From NCBI GenBank assembly GCA_007570785.1, contig ML661900.1:1726268-1790267 (forward strand): a stretch of DNA of 64,000 bases, written 5' to 3'. The notes under the pieces were generated by a model that saw nothing but the letters and a program-made list of their open reading frames with translations, was not told the DNA's origin and did not search any database. Positions 33,869 to 45,725 of this stretch are shown here, one piece after another. This DNA is from Antilocapra americana. Taxonomy: Eukaryota > Chordata > Mammalia > Artiodactyla > Antilocapridae. How positions within the stretch are numbered: position 1 is the stretch's first letter; each line of letters opens with the position of its first letter. The position numbers were made by a program, and so were the translations under genes.

Positions 33869-34689
33869 AAAGCATTAAATCCATATAAAAACCTATACAG
33901 GAATGTTTATAACAGCTATATTTATGAGAGCCAAAACTTACAAATATCCAAGATCTTCACCAATAATTGAATAGAGAGACACAGACTGAGGTACTGATAC
34001 AATGGAATACTACACAGCAATGAAAGGGAGGAATTAATGATACATTCAGTAACATAAATGAATCTCAAAGTAATTGTGCCAAGTAAAACAAGAGTTTTAT
34101 TTAAATTCCACAAAATACAAACTAATACATAGTGACAACAGATCAGTGGTTGTCTATGGATGGGGGCAGACTGGGGAGATGTGTGAGGAGTGATTACAAA
34201 GGGGCATGAAGAATTTTTGGAGATGTCACATATATTTATTATCTTGATTACAAGATGTATTCATCTGATAAAACATCTCTAATTGTAAAATTTGTGTCCA
34301 CCTTATTAAATGTCTATTATATCTTGAATAAAGCTATTTTATAAAGAAAATAATAATCAGTAACTTAAAAAAAATAAAGTATTTGAGTCAGAAGTTTAAA
34401 AGCTACTCTAATAAAAAAGTGGCTTCCGCTCCCACTTAGGATATAGAAAGTCACTAAGGATATACCACAAGACAGAAAACCAAATAACCTGCAGAATCCT
34501 AGTTAAAAACTAGTATTAGAAACCAGTTAGAAAGTCCATCAGAGAACTAAGAATGCAAATAAACCTAAATCACCTGAAATCTAGATATTAACAAGTTCTT
34601 CTTACAAACAGACACAATATTGTTAAGACTTAATATTAAGGTGTTAAATAGCCCCCAAATACTGTCTAAAAAGAGTACTAATGAATGTA

Positions 34690-34780
34690 TATGCAAATTA
34701 GACTCATAGATATAGAAAACAAATTTGGTTACCAAAGGTGAGAAGGAAAGGGGGGGTATAAATTAGGGATATAGGATTAA
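34690..34780 (+). mobile_element. Artiodactyl L1 3' UTR fragment
   Basis: The string ggttaccaaaggtgagaagg followed by ggggtataaattagggatat is typical of artiodactyl L1 3' UTR. The preceding interval (34346-34689) is AT-rich and unassigned. Confidence 0.6.
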
Positions 34781-34967
34781 CTGGGCTTCCCTGGTGTCTC
34801 AGATGAAAAAGAATCTGCCTGCAGTGCAGGAGACCCATGTTCGATCTCTGGGTTGGGAAGCTCTCCTGGAGAAGAGAATCACAACTCATTTCAATATTCT
34901 TGCCTGGAGAATTCCATGGACAGAGAAGACTGGCTGGCTACAGTCCATGGGGTCGCAGAGTAGAATT
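34781..34967 (+). repeat. Bov-tA SINE
   Basis: Head gcttccctggtgtctcagat, B box tgttcgatctctggg, body caatattcttgcctggagaa, end ccatggggtcgcagagt. The last bases of the usual 3' end are missing. Confidence 0.92.
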
Positions 34968-34989
34968 TGTATAAAATGCAAGATACTTC

Positions 34990-35340
34990 TATAAAAATAA
35001 TAAAATAAATAAAATAAATTTGGAAGACTTATTCTTTCTGATTTCAAGACTTCATATTATACAACATTAATTAAGACTGTGGTGTTGGCATTAAGGTAAA
35101 CACATATATAAATAGAAAGGAATCTAGATTTGATTTTTGACTATGGGTCCAAAGTAATTCAATGTGAAAAGAAATCTGTCAATAAAGCATGCCTGAACAA
35201 TGAGAGCCAGTAGCAATAAAATGAACATTAGCCCATTATGCTCCACCGTAGACAAAATTAACAGCACATGGATCAGACACCTAAACTGAAAACCAAAAGC
35301 TATAGAACTTCTGGGAGGAAAACAGAAAAAGGCTGAGAAA
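34990..35340 (+). mobile_element. Old L1 ORF2 C-terminal fragment
   Basis: Blocks such as gacttcatattatacaacat, gtggtgttggcattaaggta and aaaagctatagaacttctgg follow L1 ORF2 C-terminal order. Frames are broken. Confidence 0.6.
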
Positions 35341-35707
35341 AAGTTAAGAGAATTCAGTACCACCAAACTAGGTTTACAACAAGTATTAAACGGACTTATA
35401 TAGTCAAGAAATACAAGAGAAGGAAAAAGCTCTACAAAATCAACCCCAAGCAATTAAGAAAATGGCAATAGGAACATATATATCAATAATTACTCTAACT
35501 ATAAATGGATTAAATGCTCCAACCAAAAGACACAGACTGGCTGAATGGATACAAAATATATATTCTGTCTACAAGAAAACCACTTCAGACCTAAACATCC
35601 ATATAGACTAAAAGTGAGAGGAAGGAAAAATATATTTATTCCATGCAAACTGGAAGCAAAGGAAAGCTGGAGTATCAATCCTCATATCAGTCAAAATTGA
35701 CCTTAAA

Positions 35708-35753
35708 ATAAAGAAGATTAAATTCCATATATATGGAATTTAATCTTCTTTAT
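35708..35753. repeat. Perfect 46-bp palindrome at an L1 insertion junction
   Basis: Bases 35708-35730 are the exact reverse complement of 35731-35753, with no spacer. The left arm is the target-site copy plus ten extra bases; the right arm is an inverted copy of them. Confidence 0.97.
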
Positions 35754-36039
35754 ACATGGGAGACAACAAAAGGAACGCAGATGTATAGAATAGACTTGTG
35801 GACTTTGTGGATGAGGGTAAGGGTGGGATGAGATGGGAGAAGGGCATTGAAGCATGTTAATTGTCATGTGTCTAATCAATCGCCAGCCCAGGATTGATGC
35901 TCGGGACTGGTGCAGCGAGATTTCCCGGGGGGGAGGGAGGAGGGAGGGGGGACCCGGAGGGGAAGCATATGTAAACCCATGGTGATATCATAACAATGTA
36001 TGGCTAAAACAATAATTAAAAAAAAAAATAAATAAAAAA
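35721..36039 (+). mobile_element. Young bovine L1 3' UTR insertion
   Basis: The sequence from about 35754 (acatgggagacaacaaaagg) through ttgtggactttgtggatgag, ggcattgaagcatgttaatt and gtaaacccatggtgatatca to an A-rich tail is the recent ruminant L1 3' UTR. A 16-bp target duplication (aaaataaagaagatta) lies at 35705-35720 and 36040-36055, both inside the host L1. Confidence 0.92.
35927..35951 (+). other. G-quadruplex-prone G-run cluster in L1 3' UTR
   Basis: Runs of seven, three, three and six G separated by one to four bases satisfy the usual four-run quadruplex pattern. A comparable G-rich tract is a known feature of L1 3' UTRs in other mammals. Confidence 0.8.
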
Positions 36040-37605
36040 AAAATAAAGAAGATTACAAAGAGATAAGGAAGGACACTACATAATGATTAAGGGATCAATC
36101 CAAGGGGAAGATATAACACTTGTAAATATCTATGCACCCAACATAGGAGCACCTCAGTACATTAGACAAACACTAACAGACATGAAAGGAGAAATTGACA
36201 GTAACACAATGATAGTAGGAGATTTTAACACCCCACTCACACCAATGGACAGATGAGCAAAACAGAAAATTAATAAGGAAACACAAGCCTTAAATGATAC
36301 TTTAGATGAGATGGGTCTCATTGATATCTTCAGGACATTCCATCCAAATGCAGAAGAATACACCTTCTTCTTAAGTGCACATGGAACATTCTCCAAGATA
36401 GACCACATCTTGGGTCCCAAATTAAACCTCAGTAATTTAAGAAAACTGAAATCATATCAAGCATCTTCTCTGACCACAACACTATGCAACTAGATATCAA
36501 TTACAAGAAAAAATCTGTAAGAAACACAAACACATGGAGATTAAATAATACGTTTCTAAATAACCAACAGGTTACTGAAGAAATCAAAAGGGAAATCAAA
36601 AAATTTCTAGAAACAAATGACATTGAAAACACGACAACTCAAAACCTATGGGATGCAGCAAAGGCAGTTATAAGAGGGAAGTTTATAGCAATACAATCCT
36701 ACCTCAAGAAACAACAACATTGACTACCTAACTTTATGCCTAAAACAACTGGAAAAAGAAAAACCAAAAAACACCAAAATTAGTAGAAGGAAAGAAATCA
36801 TAAAGATATGAACAGAAATAAATGAAAAATAAATGAAAGAATAGTAAAGATTAATAAAACTAAAAGCTGGTTATTTAAGAAGATAAACAAGACTGACAAA
36901 CCTTTAGCCAGACTCATCAAGAAAAAAAGAGAGAAGAATCAAATCAACAAAATTAGAAATGAAAAAGGAGAGGTTACAACAGACTATGCAGACATACAAA
37001 GGATTATAAGAGACTTTTATGAATAACTATATGGCAATAAAATGGATAACCTGGAAGAAATGGACAAGATCATAGAAAAGTTCAATCTTCCAAGACAGAA
37101 ACAAGATGAAATAGAAATTATGATCAACCCAATTACAAGCACTGAAATTAAAGCTGTGATTAAAAAAAAACTCCCAAAAAACAAAAGTCCAGGACCAGAT
37201 GGCTTCACAGGAGAATCCTATCAAACATTTAGAGAAGAGCTAATGCTTATCCTTCTAAAACTCTTTTAAAAAACTGCAGAGGAAGGAACACTTCTATGAG
37301 GCCACCATCACCCTGATACCAAAACCAGACAAACACAACACAAAAAAACTACAGAACAATATCACTGATGAACATGAATGCAAAAATTCTCAACAAAATT
37401 TTAGCAAACAGAATTTAGCAACACATCAAAAAGCTCATACACCATGATCAAGTTGAGTTTATTCCAGGAATGCAAGGACTCTTCAATATATGCAAATCAA
37501 TCAATGTGGTACACTATATTAACAAATTGAAAGATAAAAACCACATGATAATCTCAATAGATGCAGAAAAAGCCTTTGACAAAACTTAGCACCCATTTAT
37601 GATTA

Positions 37606-37735
37606 AAGTGAAGTGAAGTCACACAGTCATGTCAGACTCTTTGTGACCCCATGGACTGTAGCCTACCAGGCTCCTCCGTTCATGGAATTTTCCAGGCAAC
37701 AGTACTGGAATGGGTTGCCATTTCCTTCTCCTCTT
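37606..37735 (-). repeat. Bov-tA SINE body, antisense
   Basis: The plus strand reads gtgaagtgaagtcacacagt ... ggaatgggttgccatttcct; the tRNA head is absent. Inserted into the L1 RT region, splitting ORF2. Confidence 0.92.
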
Positions 37736-40018
37736 CAAAAAATGGGCATAGAAGGAACCTACCTCAGCATAGTAAAGTCCATAGTTAGTAAGCCTACAGC
37801 AAACATTATTCTCAATCATTAAAAACTGAAAGCATTCCCCCTAAGATCAGGAACAAGACAGGGGTGTCCACTTTCACCACTATTATTCAGCTTAGTTCTG
37901 GAAGCCCTAGTTATAGCAGAGAAGAAAAAGAAATAACAGGATTCCAGATGAGAAAATAAGAAGACTCTCACTGTTTACAGATGGCATGATACAGTACATA
38001 GAAAACCCTAAAGATAGTATCAGAAAATTACTAGAGCTAATCAGTGAATTTAGCAAGGTTGCAAGATACAAAATCAATACACAGAAATCACTTGCATTTC
38101 TATATACTAACAATGAAAAATTAGAAAGAGAAATTAAGGAATCAATCCCATTTACCATTGTAGCAAAAATAATTAAATATCTAGGAATAAACTTACCTAA
38201 GGAGACAAAAGAACTACACACAGAAAATTATAAGACATTGATGAAAGAAATCAAAGACAACATAAACAGATGGAGAGATATTCCATGTTCCTGGATAGGA
38301 AGAATCAATATTATGAAAATGACAATACTACCAAATGCAATCTACAGATTCAGTGCAATCCCTATCAAATTACCAATGGCATTTTCCACAGAACTAGAAC
38401 AAAACATTTCACTATTCAAATGGAAGCACAAAAGACTCTGAATAGCCAAAATAGACTTGAGAAAGAAGAATGGAGCTGAAGGAATCAACCTTCCTGACTT
38501 CAGATTATACTACAAAGCCATAGTCATCAAGACAGTATGGTACTGGCACAAAAACAGAAATATAGACCAATGGAACAAGATAGAAAGCCCAGAAATAAAT
38601 CCATGCACCTATGGGTAACTTATTTTTGACAAAGGAGGCAAGAATATACAATGGGACAAAAAGATAGCCTCGTCAATAAATGGTGCTGGGAAAACTGGAC
38701 AGCTATATGTAAAAGAATGAAATTAGAACACTTCCTAACACCATTCACAAAGATAAACTCAAAATGGATTAAAGACCTAAATGTAAGACCAGAAACTATA
38801 AAACTGTTAGAGGAAAACATAGGCAGAACACACTGACATATATCACAGCAAAATCCTCTATGATCCACCTCCTAGAATAATGGAAATGAAAACAAAAGTA
38901 AACAAGTGGGACCTGATTAAACTTAAAAGTTTTTGCACAGCAAAAGACAACCCTCAGAATCAGAGAAAATAATAGCAAAGGGAACAACTGACAAAGGATT
39001 AATTTCCAAAATATATAAGCAGCTCATACAACCCAATGCTAGAAAAACAAACAGCCCAATCAAAAAGTGGGAAAAAGACATAAACAAATATTTCTCCAAA
39101 GAAGACATACAGGTGGCGAACAAATACATGAAAAGATGCTCAACACTGCTCATTAAGAGAAATGCAAATCAAAACTACAATGAGATATAGCCTCATGCCA
39201 GACAGAATGACCCTCATCAGTCTACAAACAATAAATGCTGGAGAGGGTGTGGAGAAAAGGGAACGCTCTTGAACTGTTTGTGGAATGCAAATTGATACAC
39301 CCACTATGGAAGATAGTACAGAGATTCCTTAAAAAACTAGGGAATTCCTTAAAAAACTACCGTATGACCCAGCAATCCCACTCCTAGGCATTTAATCTGA
39401 GGAAACCAGGGTTGAAAAAGACACATGTATTCCATTGTTCATTGAAACACTATTTACAGTACCTAGAACATGGAAGCAACCTAGATGTCCATCGACAAAT
39501 GAACAGATAAAGAAGTTGCGGTATGTATATACAATGGAATATTATTCAGCCATGAAAAGGAATGCATTGAGTCAGTTCTGATGAGATGGATGAACCTAAA
39601 ACCTATTATACAGAGTGAAGTGAGTCAGAAAGAGAAAGATATATGTTGTATCCTAATGCACATATACAGAATATAGAAAAATGATACTGAAGAATTTATT
39701 TATAGGGCAACAATGGAGAAACAGATATAAAGAATAGACTTATGGACATGGAGAAAGGGGAGGAGAGGGTGAGATGTATGGAAAGAGTAACATGGAAACT
39801 TACATTACTATAGATATCCAACAGGAATTTGCTGTCTGGCTCAGGAAACTAACAGGGGCTCTGTATCAACCTAGAAGGGTAGGGTGGGGAGGGAGATTGG
39901 AGGGAGGTTCAAATGGGAGGGGATATATGTATACCTATGGCCTATTCATGTTGAGGCTTGATAGAAAACAACAAAATTCTGTGAAGCAAGTATCCTTCAA
40001 TTAAAAATAAATTTAAAA

Positions 40019-42360
40019 AAGTAAAGAAAATCAGAAAGGCAAGCCATAACCTAAGAGAATGTATCCGCAATGAATGTATCCAACCAAGGACTTACACTCA
40101 GAAGACTAAAAGCATTCTTATAAAACAATAACAAAATACAAATTATAAATGAGGTAAGGAAAATATTTGAGTAGCCATTTCACAAATAAAGAAATACCAA
40201 TAGCTGACAAGCAAATGAAAATGTGTCTAACAGTATTAGTCCTCAGGGAAATGCAAATTAAAATCACAAGGAGATACCAGCGCATGACCATTAGAATCAC
40301 TAAAATTATAAAACAAAACAAAACAGTGACCTTACCAAGTGTTACAAGAATATGAATACATTGAATATTAATATCATACTGGTAGGAATATAAAATGATA
40401 CAACCTCTTTGGAAAACAATTTGACAGTTTCCTAAAGATTTAAACATTCTCCTGCCATATAAACCAAATACTTTTATTCAAGAGAAATCATAAGTTTATG
40501 TCCACACAAAGACATGTAGACAAATGCATATAGCAGTTTTAGTTTCAGTAGTCAAATACTGGAAATAACAAAAGTGTCCATCAATAAGAAAATGGATAAC
40601 AAAGTGGCATATCTACACAATGGTAAGGTGGTCTGGTATTCCCACCACTTAAAGAAATTTCCACAGTTTGTTGTGATCCACATAGTCAAAGGCTTTAGAA
40701 TAGCTAATAAAGCAGATGTTTTTCTGGAACTCTCTTGCTTTTTGATGATTCAATGGATGTTGGCAATTTGATCTATGGTTTCTCTGCCTTTTCTACAGCT
40801 TGAACATCTGGAAGTTCAGGGTTCACGTACTGTTGAAGCCTGGCTTGGAGAATTTTGAGAATTACCTTGCTAGCATGTGAGATGAGTCAATTGTGAGGTA
40901 GCTTGAACATTCTTTGGCATTGCCTTTCTTTGGGATTGGAATGAAAATTCTTTTTGGGAGGAGAGACTGTGGAAAATTCTTAAAGAGATGGGAATACCAG
41001 ACCACTGTACCTGCCTCCTGAGAAATTTGTATGTAAGTCAAGAAGCAACAGTTAGAACTGGACGTGGAACAATAGACTGGTTTCAAATCAGGAAAGGAGT
41101 AAGTCAAGGCTGTATATTGTCACCGTGCTTATTTAACTTATATGCAGAACATCATGCAAAATGTTGGGCTGGATGAAGCACAAAATGGAAACAAGATTTC
41201 CAGGAGAAATGTCAGTAAGTTTAGAAAAACAGATGACACCACCCTTATGGCAGAAAGCAAAGAAGAACTAAAAAGAGTCTCTTGATGAAAGTGAAAGAGA
41301 GTGAAAAAGTTGACTTGAAACTGAATATTCAGAAAACTAAGATCATGGCATCGAGTCCCATCACTTCATGGCAAATAGATGGGGAAACACTGGAAACAGT
41401 GAGAGACTTTATTTTCTTGCGCTCCAAAATCATTGCAGATGGTGACTGTAGCCATGAAATTAAAAGACACTTGTTCCTTGAAAGAAAAGCTATGATCAAC
41501 TAGACAGCATATTATAAAGCAGAGATATTACTTTGCCGACAAAGGTCTGTCCAGTCAAAGCTATGGTTTTCTCAGAAGTCCTGTATGGATGTGATAGTTA
41601 GACTATAAAGACAGCTGAGCACCAAAGACTTGATGCTTTTGAACTGTATTGTTGGAGAAGACTCTTAAGAGTCCCTTGGACTGGGAGATCAAACCAGTCA
41701 GTCTTCAAGGAAATCATTCCTGAATATTCATTGGAAGGACTGATGCTGAAGCTGAAACTCTAATACTTTGTATTCTACCTGATGTGAAGAATAAACTCAT
41801 TGGAAATGACCCTGATGCTGGGAAAGATTGAAAGCAGAAGGGAACAACAAGGATGAGATGGTTGGATGGCATCACTAACTCAATGGACATGAATTTGAGC
41901 AAGCTCCAAGAGTTGGTAATGTACAGGGAAGCTTGGCGTGTTACAGTTCATGGGGTCACAAAGAGTAGGACATGACTGAGTGACTGAACTGAACTAAACA
42001 ATGGAGTATTACTCAGCAACTCATGCAACATGAATCTCAAAATAATTATTTGAGTGAAAAAGCAAGTAAAATGTGTATTGTATGAGCATATATATATATA
42101 TAAATTCAAAAATGAAAATTAATATGTAGTGACTGAAAGCAATTAGTGGTGTTTGGGAATAGTAATGAAGGGAGAACTTGGGGGTGGGTAATGGAAAGCT
42201 TTGTTCATGATTGTGGCATCAGAGTTGTATATATGTCAAAACTGGTCAAAATTTTTAACTTTATGTGTTTTAGTATAGTTCAAGTATTCCTCAAGAAGAA
42301 AACAAAATTCTATTCATAAAAATTACACAAAGAGTTCCCAATAGCCAAAGCTAGAACAAT
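40019..42360 (+). mobile_element. Old L1 ORF2 end and 3' UTR, split by BovB
   Basis: L1 sequence at 40019-40623 (gcaaattaaaatcacaagga; acactgaatattaa-like region) stops inside tctacacaatgg and resumes at 41998 as acaatggagtattactcagc, the normal L1 continuation. Right of that the 3' UTR runs to about 42360. Confidence 0.7.
40624..41997 (+). mobile_element. BovB LINE with 5' inversion and target duplication
   Basis: Positions 40624-40951 are antisense BovB (RT N-terminal part). After about 13 bases of filler, 40966-41997 is sense BovB from the adjoining RT region to the 3' end (gactgagtgactgaactgaa). About 40 bases of BovB appear in both segments. A 7-bp duplication, acaatgg, flanks the whole (40617-40623; 41998-42004). 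The RT motif YADD reads KTDD at 41226-41237. Several frameshifts; inactive. Confidence 0.88.
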
Positions 42361-43090
42361 TTGAGAAACTAACTAAAATAGTTTTGAATTATAGTCCAGT
42401 GTATAAACTCAATATCCATGTGTCCATATAGATATAGATAAATGATTAAATAACTGAATTAATGAGAGAGAAGAGAAAAATATTTCAAATAATTTATATA
42501 GATAGTCTTCTCTCAAGGAGGGGAAGCATAATTCTCCATTACCTATGCTTAGGCTGTACATGGCAAATTTCTTCCCAAAAGTACAGTAAGGAGAGGGAGA
42601 AAAAGGAACTAATTTTACAGTGGAAAAACCTGACAAACACTGTCTCAGTCAGATGATCAAGGTCAGTATCAGCAGTAATAAATTGTGTTGACACTACTCT
42701 TTTGATAGGATGTGATGGAAATGACACTTCTGTGCTTTTCCTCCTAAAAATACAAAGCCCCAGTCTAATTATGAGGGAAAAAATATCAGACAAGTTCCAA
42801 TTAAAGGGTATTCTACAAAATACTTGACTAATACACAAAATGGACAAAATCATCAAAAACAAGGAAAGTGTGAGAAACCATCACAACAAAGAGAACCATA
42901 AAGAGATGTGACAATTAAATATAATATGGTATCCTGTGATTACAAGAGATTCTGGAACTAAACAAAAAAAAGAATCTATGGACTTCAATTAAAAATAATA
43001 TATCAATATCAGTTTGTTAATTGTAACAAATGAACCATATAAATGTGAGATCTTAATAATAGAGGAAACTGAGTATGAAGTGTATCAGAA
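42361..43090 (+). mobile_element. Old L1-associated 3' UTR-like sequence
   Basis: Phrases such as aaacctgacaaacactgtct, cagatgatcaaggtcagtat, atcaaaaacaaggaaagtgt and aatatggtatcctgtgatta resemble a diverged L1M 3' UTR. The family assignment is from memory and moderately sure. The 107-codon minus-strand frame here is not a gene. Confidence 0.5.
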
Positions 43091-44257
43091 CTCAAGTAAT
43101 TCTGCTTGAAATCACAACAGAAGTTATAGTGAATGATAATAAAAGTATAAAATATTTAAATGCAGGAATTACAGCTAAGGATGAACTAAGAAAAATATGT
43201 ATAAGTATCTATATTATAATATAGATATATAGATAGATAGATCTATAATAGATAATATAGTAATATAATAATATTAATATATTATATTAAATATATAATC
43301 TTCAATGAAAACCGAAGAGGGTAGAAAAATAAGCCACAGGCAACAAGTAAAAAAACTGTTACAAACATGGTTTATATTAATCCAAATTTGCCAATAACCA
43401 TGTTAAATATGAATAGTTTAGCACATGAATTAAAAGACAGATGCTGCCAAAATGGATAATAAAACAAGACACAACTCTATTGTGTCTATAAGAAGCCCAC
43501 ATTAAACCAAAATCTGTTTGGTTAAAGGTTAAGGTGTGAAGAAACATATACCATGCTAGCCCTAATCAAAAAATAGAGTAGCTAAATTAATTTCAGACAA
43601 AACAGACTTGAGGTGACATTATTAGGAATAAAGGTGAGGGAAACTACACAATCACAAAAAGGTCCATTCTCCAAGAAGACAAAATAATCCTACATGTGTT
43701 TGTACCTAACAACAAAGCATCAAAATACGTGAAGCAAAAACTGATAAACCTGATAAAGGAAATGGACTAATATACTATTACAATTAGAGATTTCAAAAGT
43801 TCTCTTTCAAAAATTGATAACTCAAATAGGCAGAAAATCAATAGGGACGTTGTTGGCCTGAACAACACGAATCAATCACCTTTATCTAACTGACATTTAC
43901 AAATACTCTATCCAAGGACAGCATAATATGCATTCTTATTGTGGGCCATAAAACACACCTTATCAAATTACAGAAAAGTAGAAATTATACATAGTATGTT
44001 CTTAGACCACAATTGAATTAACCTAGAAATCGGAAACAGAAAAGTAGCTGAAAATCTCTAATTATTTGGAAACTAAACAACACATTTCTAAAAACATTTG
44101 CCTCAAAGAGCAATTCTCAAGTTTAATTAAACTATATTGAATTAAACAAAAATGGAAATACAACTTATCATAATTTGTTGCATGCAGAAAACCTGTGCTT
44201 AGAGAAAAACTTATGACATTAAATGGAAAATAAGAAAGAAAACAAGCTCTATATTGG

Positions 44258-44667
44258 CATGCGTGCTAAGTTGACATTTTGTGACCCTATGGGCTTCTCT
44301 GGTGGCTCAGATGGCAAAGAATTCGCCTGCAATGGGAGACCTGGGTTTGATCTCTGGATTGGGAAGATCCCCTGGAGGAGGGCATGGCAACCTAATCCAG
44401 TATTTTTGCCCGGAGAATCCCAAGGACCGAGGACTCTGGCAGGCTACAGTCTATGGAGTCTCAAAAAGTCAGAAACAACTGAGTGACTAAGCACATCACA
44501 TGAACCTTAGCCTGCCAGGATCCTCGGTCCATAGGATTCTCCAGGCAAGTATACTGGAATGGATTGCCATGCTCTTTTCCAGGAGATCCTTCCCATCCAG
44601 GGATCAAACCTGCGTCTCTTAGTCTCCTGCATTGGCAGGCCGGTTCTTTACCACTTACACCACCAAA
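44258..44667 (-). repeat. Bov-tA SINE, antisense, split by another SINE
   Basis: The left piece at 44258-44289 (gcgtgctaagttgacatttt, gtgaccctatgg) and the right piece at 44510-44667 (tgccaggatcctcggtccat to tctttaccacttacaccacc) form one antisense Bov-tA. They are separated by a sense Bov-tA. Confidence 0.82.
44290..44507 (+). repeat. Bov-tA SINE nested in an antisense Bov-tA
   Basis: Full length: head gcttctctggtggctcagat, B box gggtttgatctctgg, body aatccagtatttttgcccgg, end gtcagaaacaactgagtgac. Confidence 0.93.
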
Positions 44668-45156
44668 TTACTTCTATCCAATATATGCAAAGAACTCTTA
44701 AAACTCAACAATAAGAAAAATAATTTAAAAATTGGCAAAAGATATGAACAAACATGTCACCAAAGAAGATAAACCAGTAGCAAATAAGCAAGTGAAACAA
44801 TGCTACACATAATTTTTCATTAAGGAACTGAAAATTAAAGCAGCAATTAAATCTCTTCACACCTATGAGAATGCCTAAAAGTGTTGGCAAGGATGCAGAT
44901 AAGTGGGACTCTCATATATTGCTGGTGGTTATAGAAAAGGTATAAACATTCAGGAAAACTCTTTTTAGGGTTCCTATAATTATAAGCAAGTTTACTAAAA
45001 GACCTAGCATTAGTACTCCAAGGTATTTACCCAACTAATTTGAGAACTTGTCCATGCAAAACTCTGCATGTAACTCTTTGTAGCAATAGAACATCTATTT
45101 ACAGTCACTTCAAACTGAAAACCTTCAGTGGATGAATAAACCAAAAAACATACAAA

Positions 45157-45722
45157 TGCAGATGGTGACTGTAGCCATGAAATTAAAAGACACTTGCTAC
45201 GTAGAAGAAAAGCTATGACAAACCTACACAGTGTTTTAAAAAGCAGAGACACCACTTTGCTGACAAAGTTCTGTATAGTCAAAGCTATGGTTTTTTCAGT
45301 AGTCATGTATGGAAGCGAGAATTGGTCCATAAAGAAGGTTGAGCACCAAAGAATTAACGCTTTAGAATTGTGGTGCTGGAGAATGCTCTAGGGAGTCCCT
45401 TGGACAGCAAGGAGATCTACCAGTCAATCCTAAAGGAAATCAACCCTGAATATTCATTGGAAGGACTGATGCTGAAGCCAAAGCTCTAGTACTTTGGCCA
45501 CGTGATGTGAAGAGTCGACTCATTGGAAAAGACCCTGATGCTGAGAAAGGTTGAAAGCAAAAGAAAAAGGAGGCAGCAGAGGATGAGACGGTTAGATAGC
45601 ATCACTGACTCAATGGACGTGAATTTGAGCAATCTCAGGGAGATAGTGGAGGACAGAGGAGTCTGGAGAGCTACAGTCCAGGGGTCATAAAGAGTCAGAC
45701 ACAACTTAGCAACTGAACAACA
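45157..45722 (+). mobile_element. BovB LINE, 3' fragment
   Basis: From gcagatggtgactgtagcca to cacaacttagcaactgaaca with a CAACAA tail. It covers only the sequence downstream of the RT active site. It lies tail-to-tail with the next BovB. Confidence 0.92.
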
Positions 45723-45725
45723 ACA

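Larger units (their letters stand above)
29986..34345 (+). mobile_element. Ancient L1 (L1M-type), heavily invaded
   Basis: Diverged L1 pieces in plus order: 5' UTR/ORF1-like (29986-30430; 31268-31868, with atacatgcaaagagcaggaa), ORF1/ORF2 spacer (32388-32820, acattttcagacacacaaag), ORF2 (33206-33700) and 3' UTR (33870-34345, gatcagtggttgtctatgga). It is split by an LTR-like block, a BovB fragment and three Bov-tA SINEs. No frame survives. Confidence 0.65.
35341..40018 (+). mobile_element. Ruminant L1, near-complete ORF2 and 3' end (dead)
   Basis: This is the longest and best preserved L1 here. The ORF1/ORF2 spacer (aagttaagagaattcagtac) leads into ORF2: endonuclease motif GDFNTPL near 36220-36240, the NKSPGPDGF block near 37180-37209, the RT core, and a C-terminal frame of 151 codons (37986-38441). 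The 3' UTR ends with ccttcaattaaaaataaatt at about 40018. The RT catalytic FADD reads FTDG at 37974-37985, so the second aspartate is lost. Stops interrupt ORF2 many times. It is itself broken by a younger L1 tail (35721-36039) and an antisense Bov-tA (37606-37735). Confidence 0.88.

Noticed and set aside
37986..38441. 151-codon frame as an independent gene
   Set aside because: It is the C-terminal part of L1 ORF2, starting directly after the mutated RT active site (FTDG).
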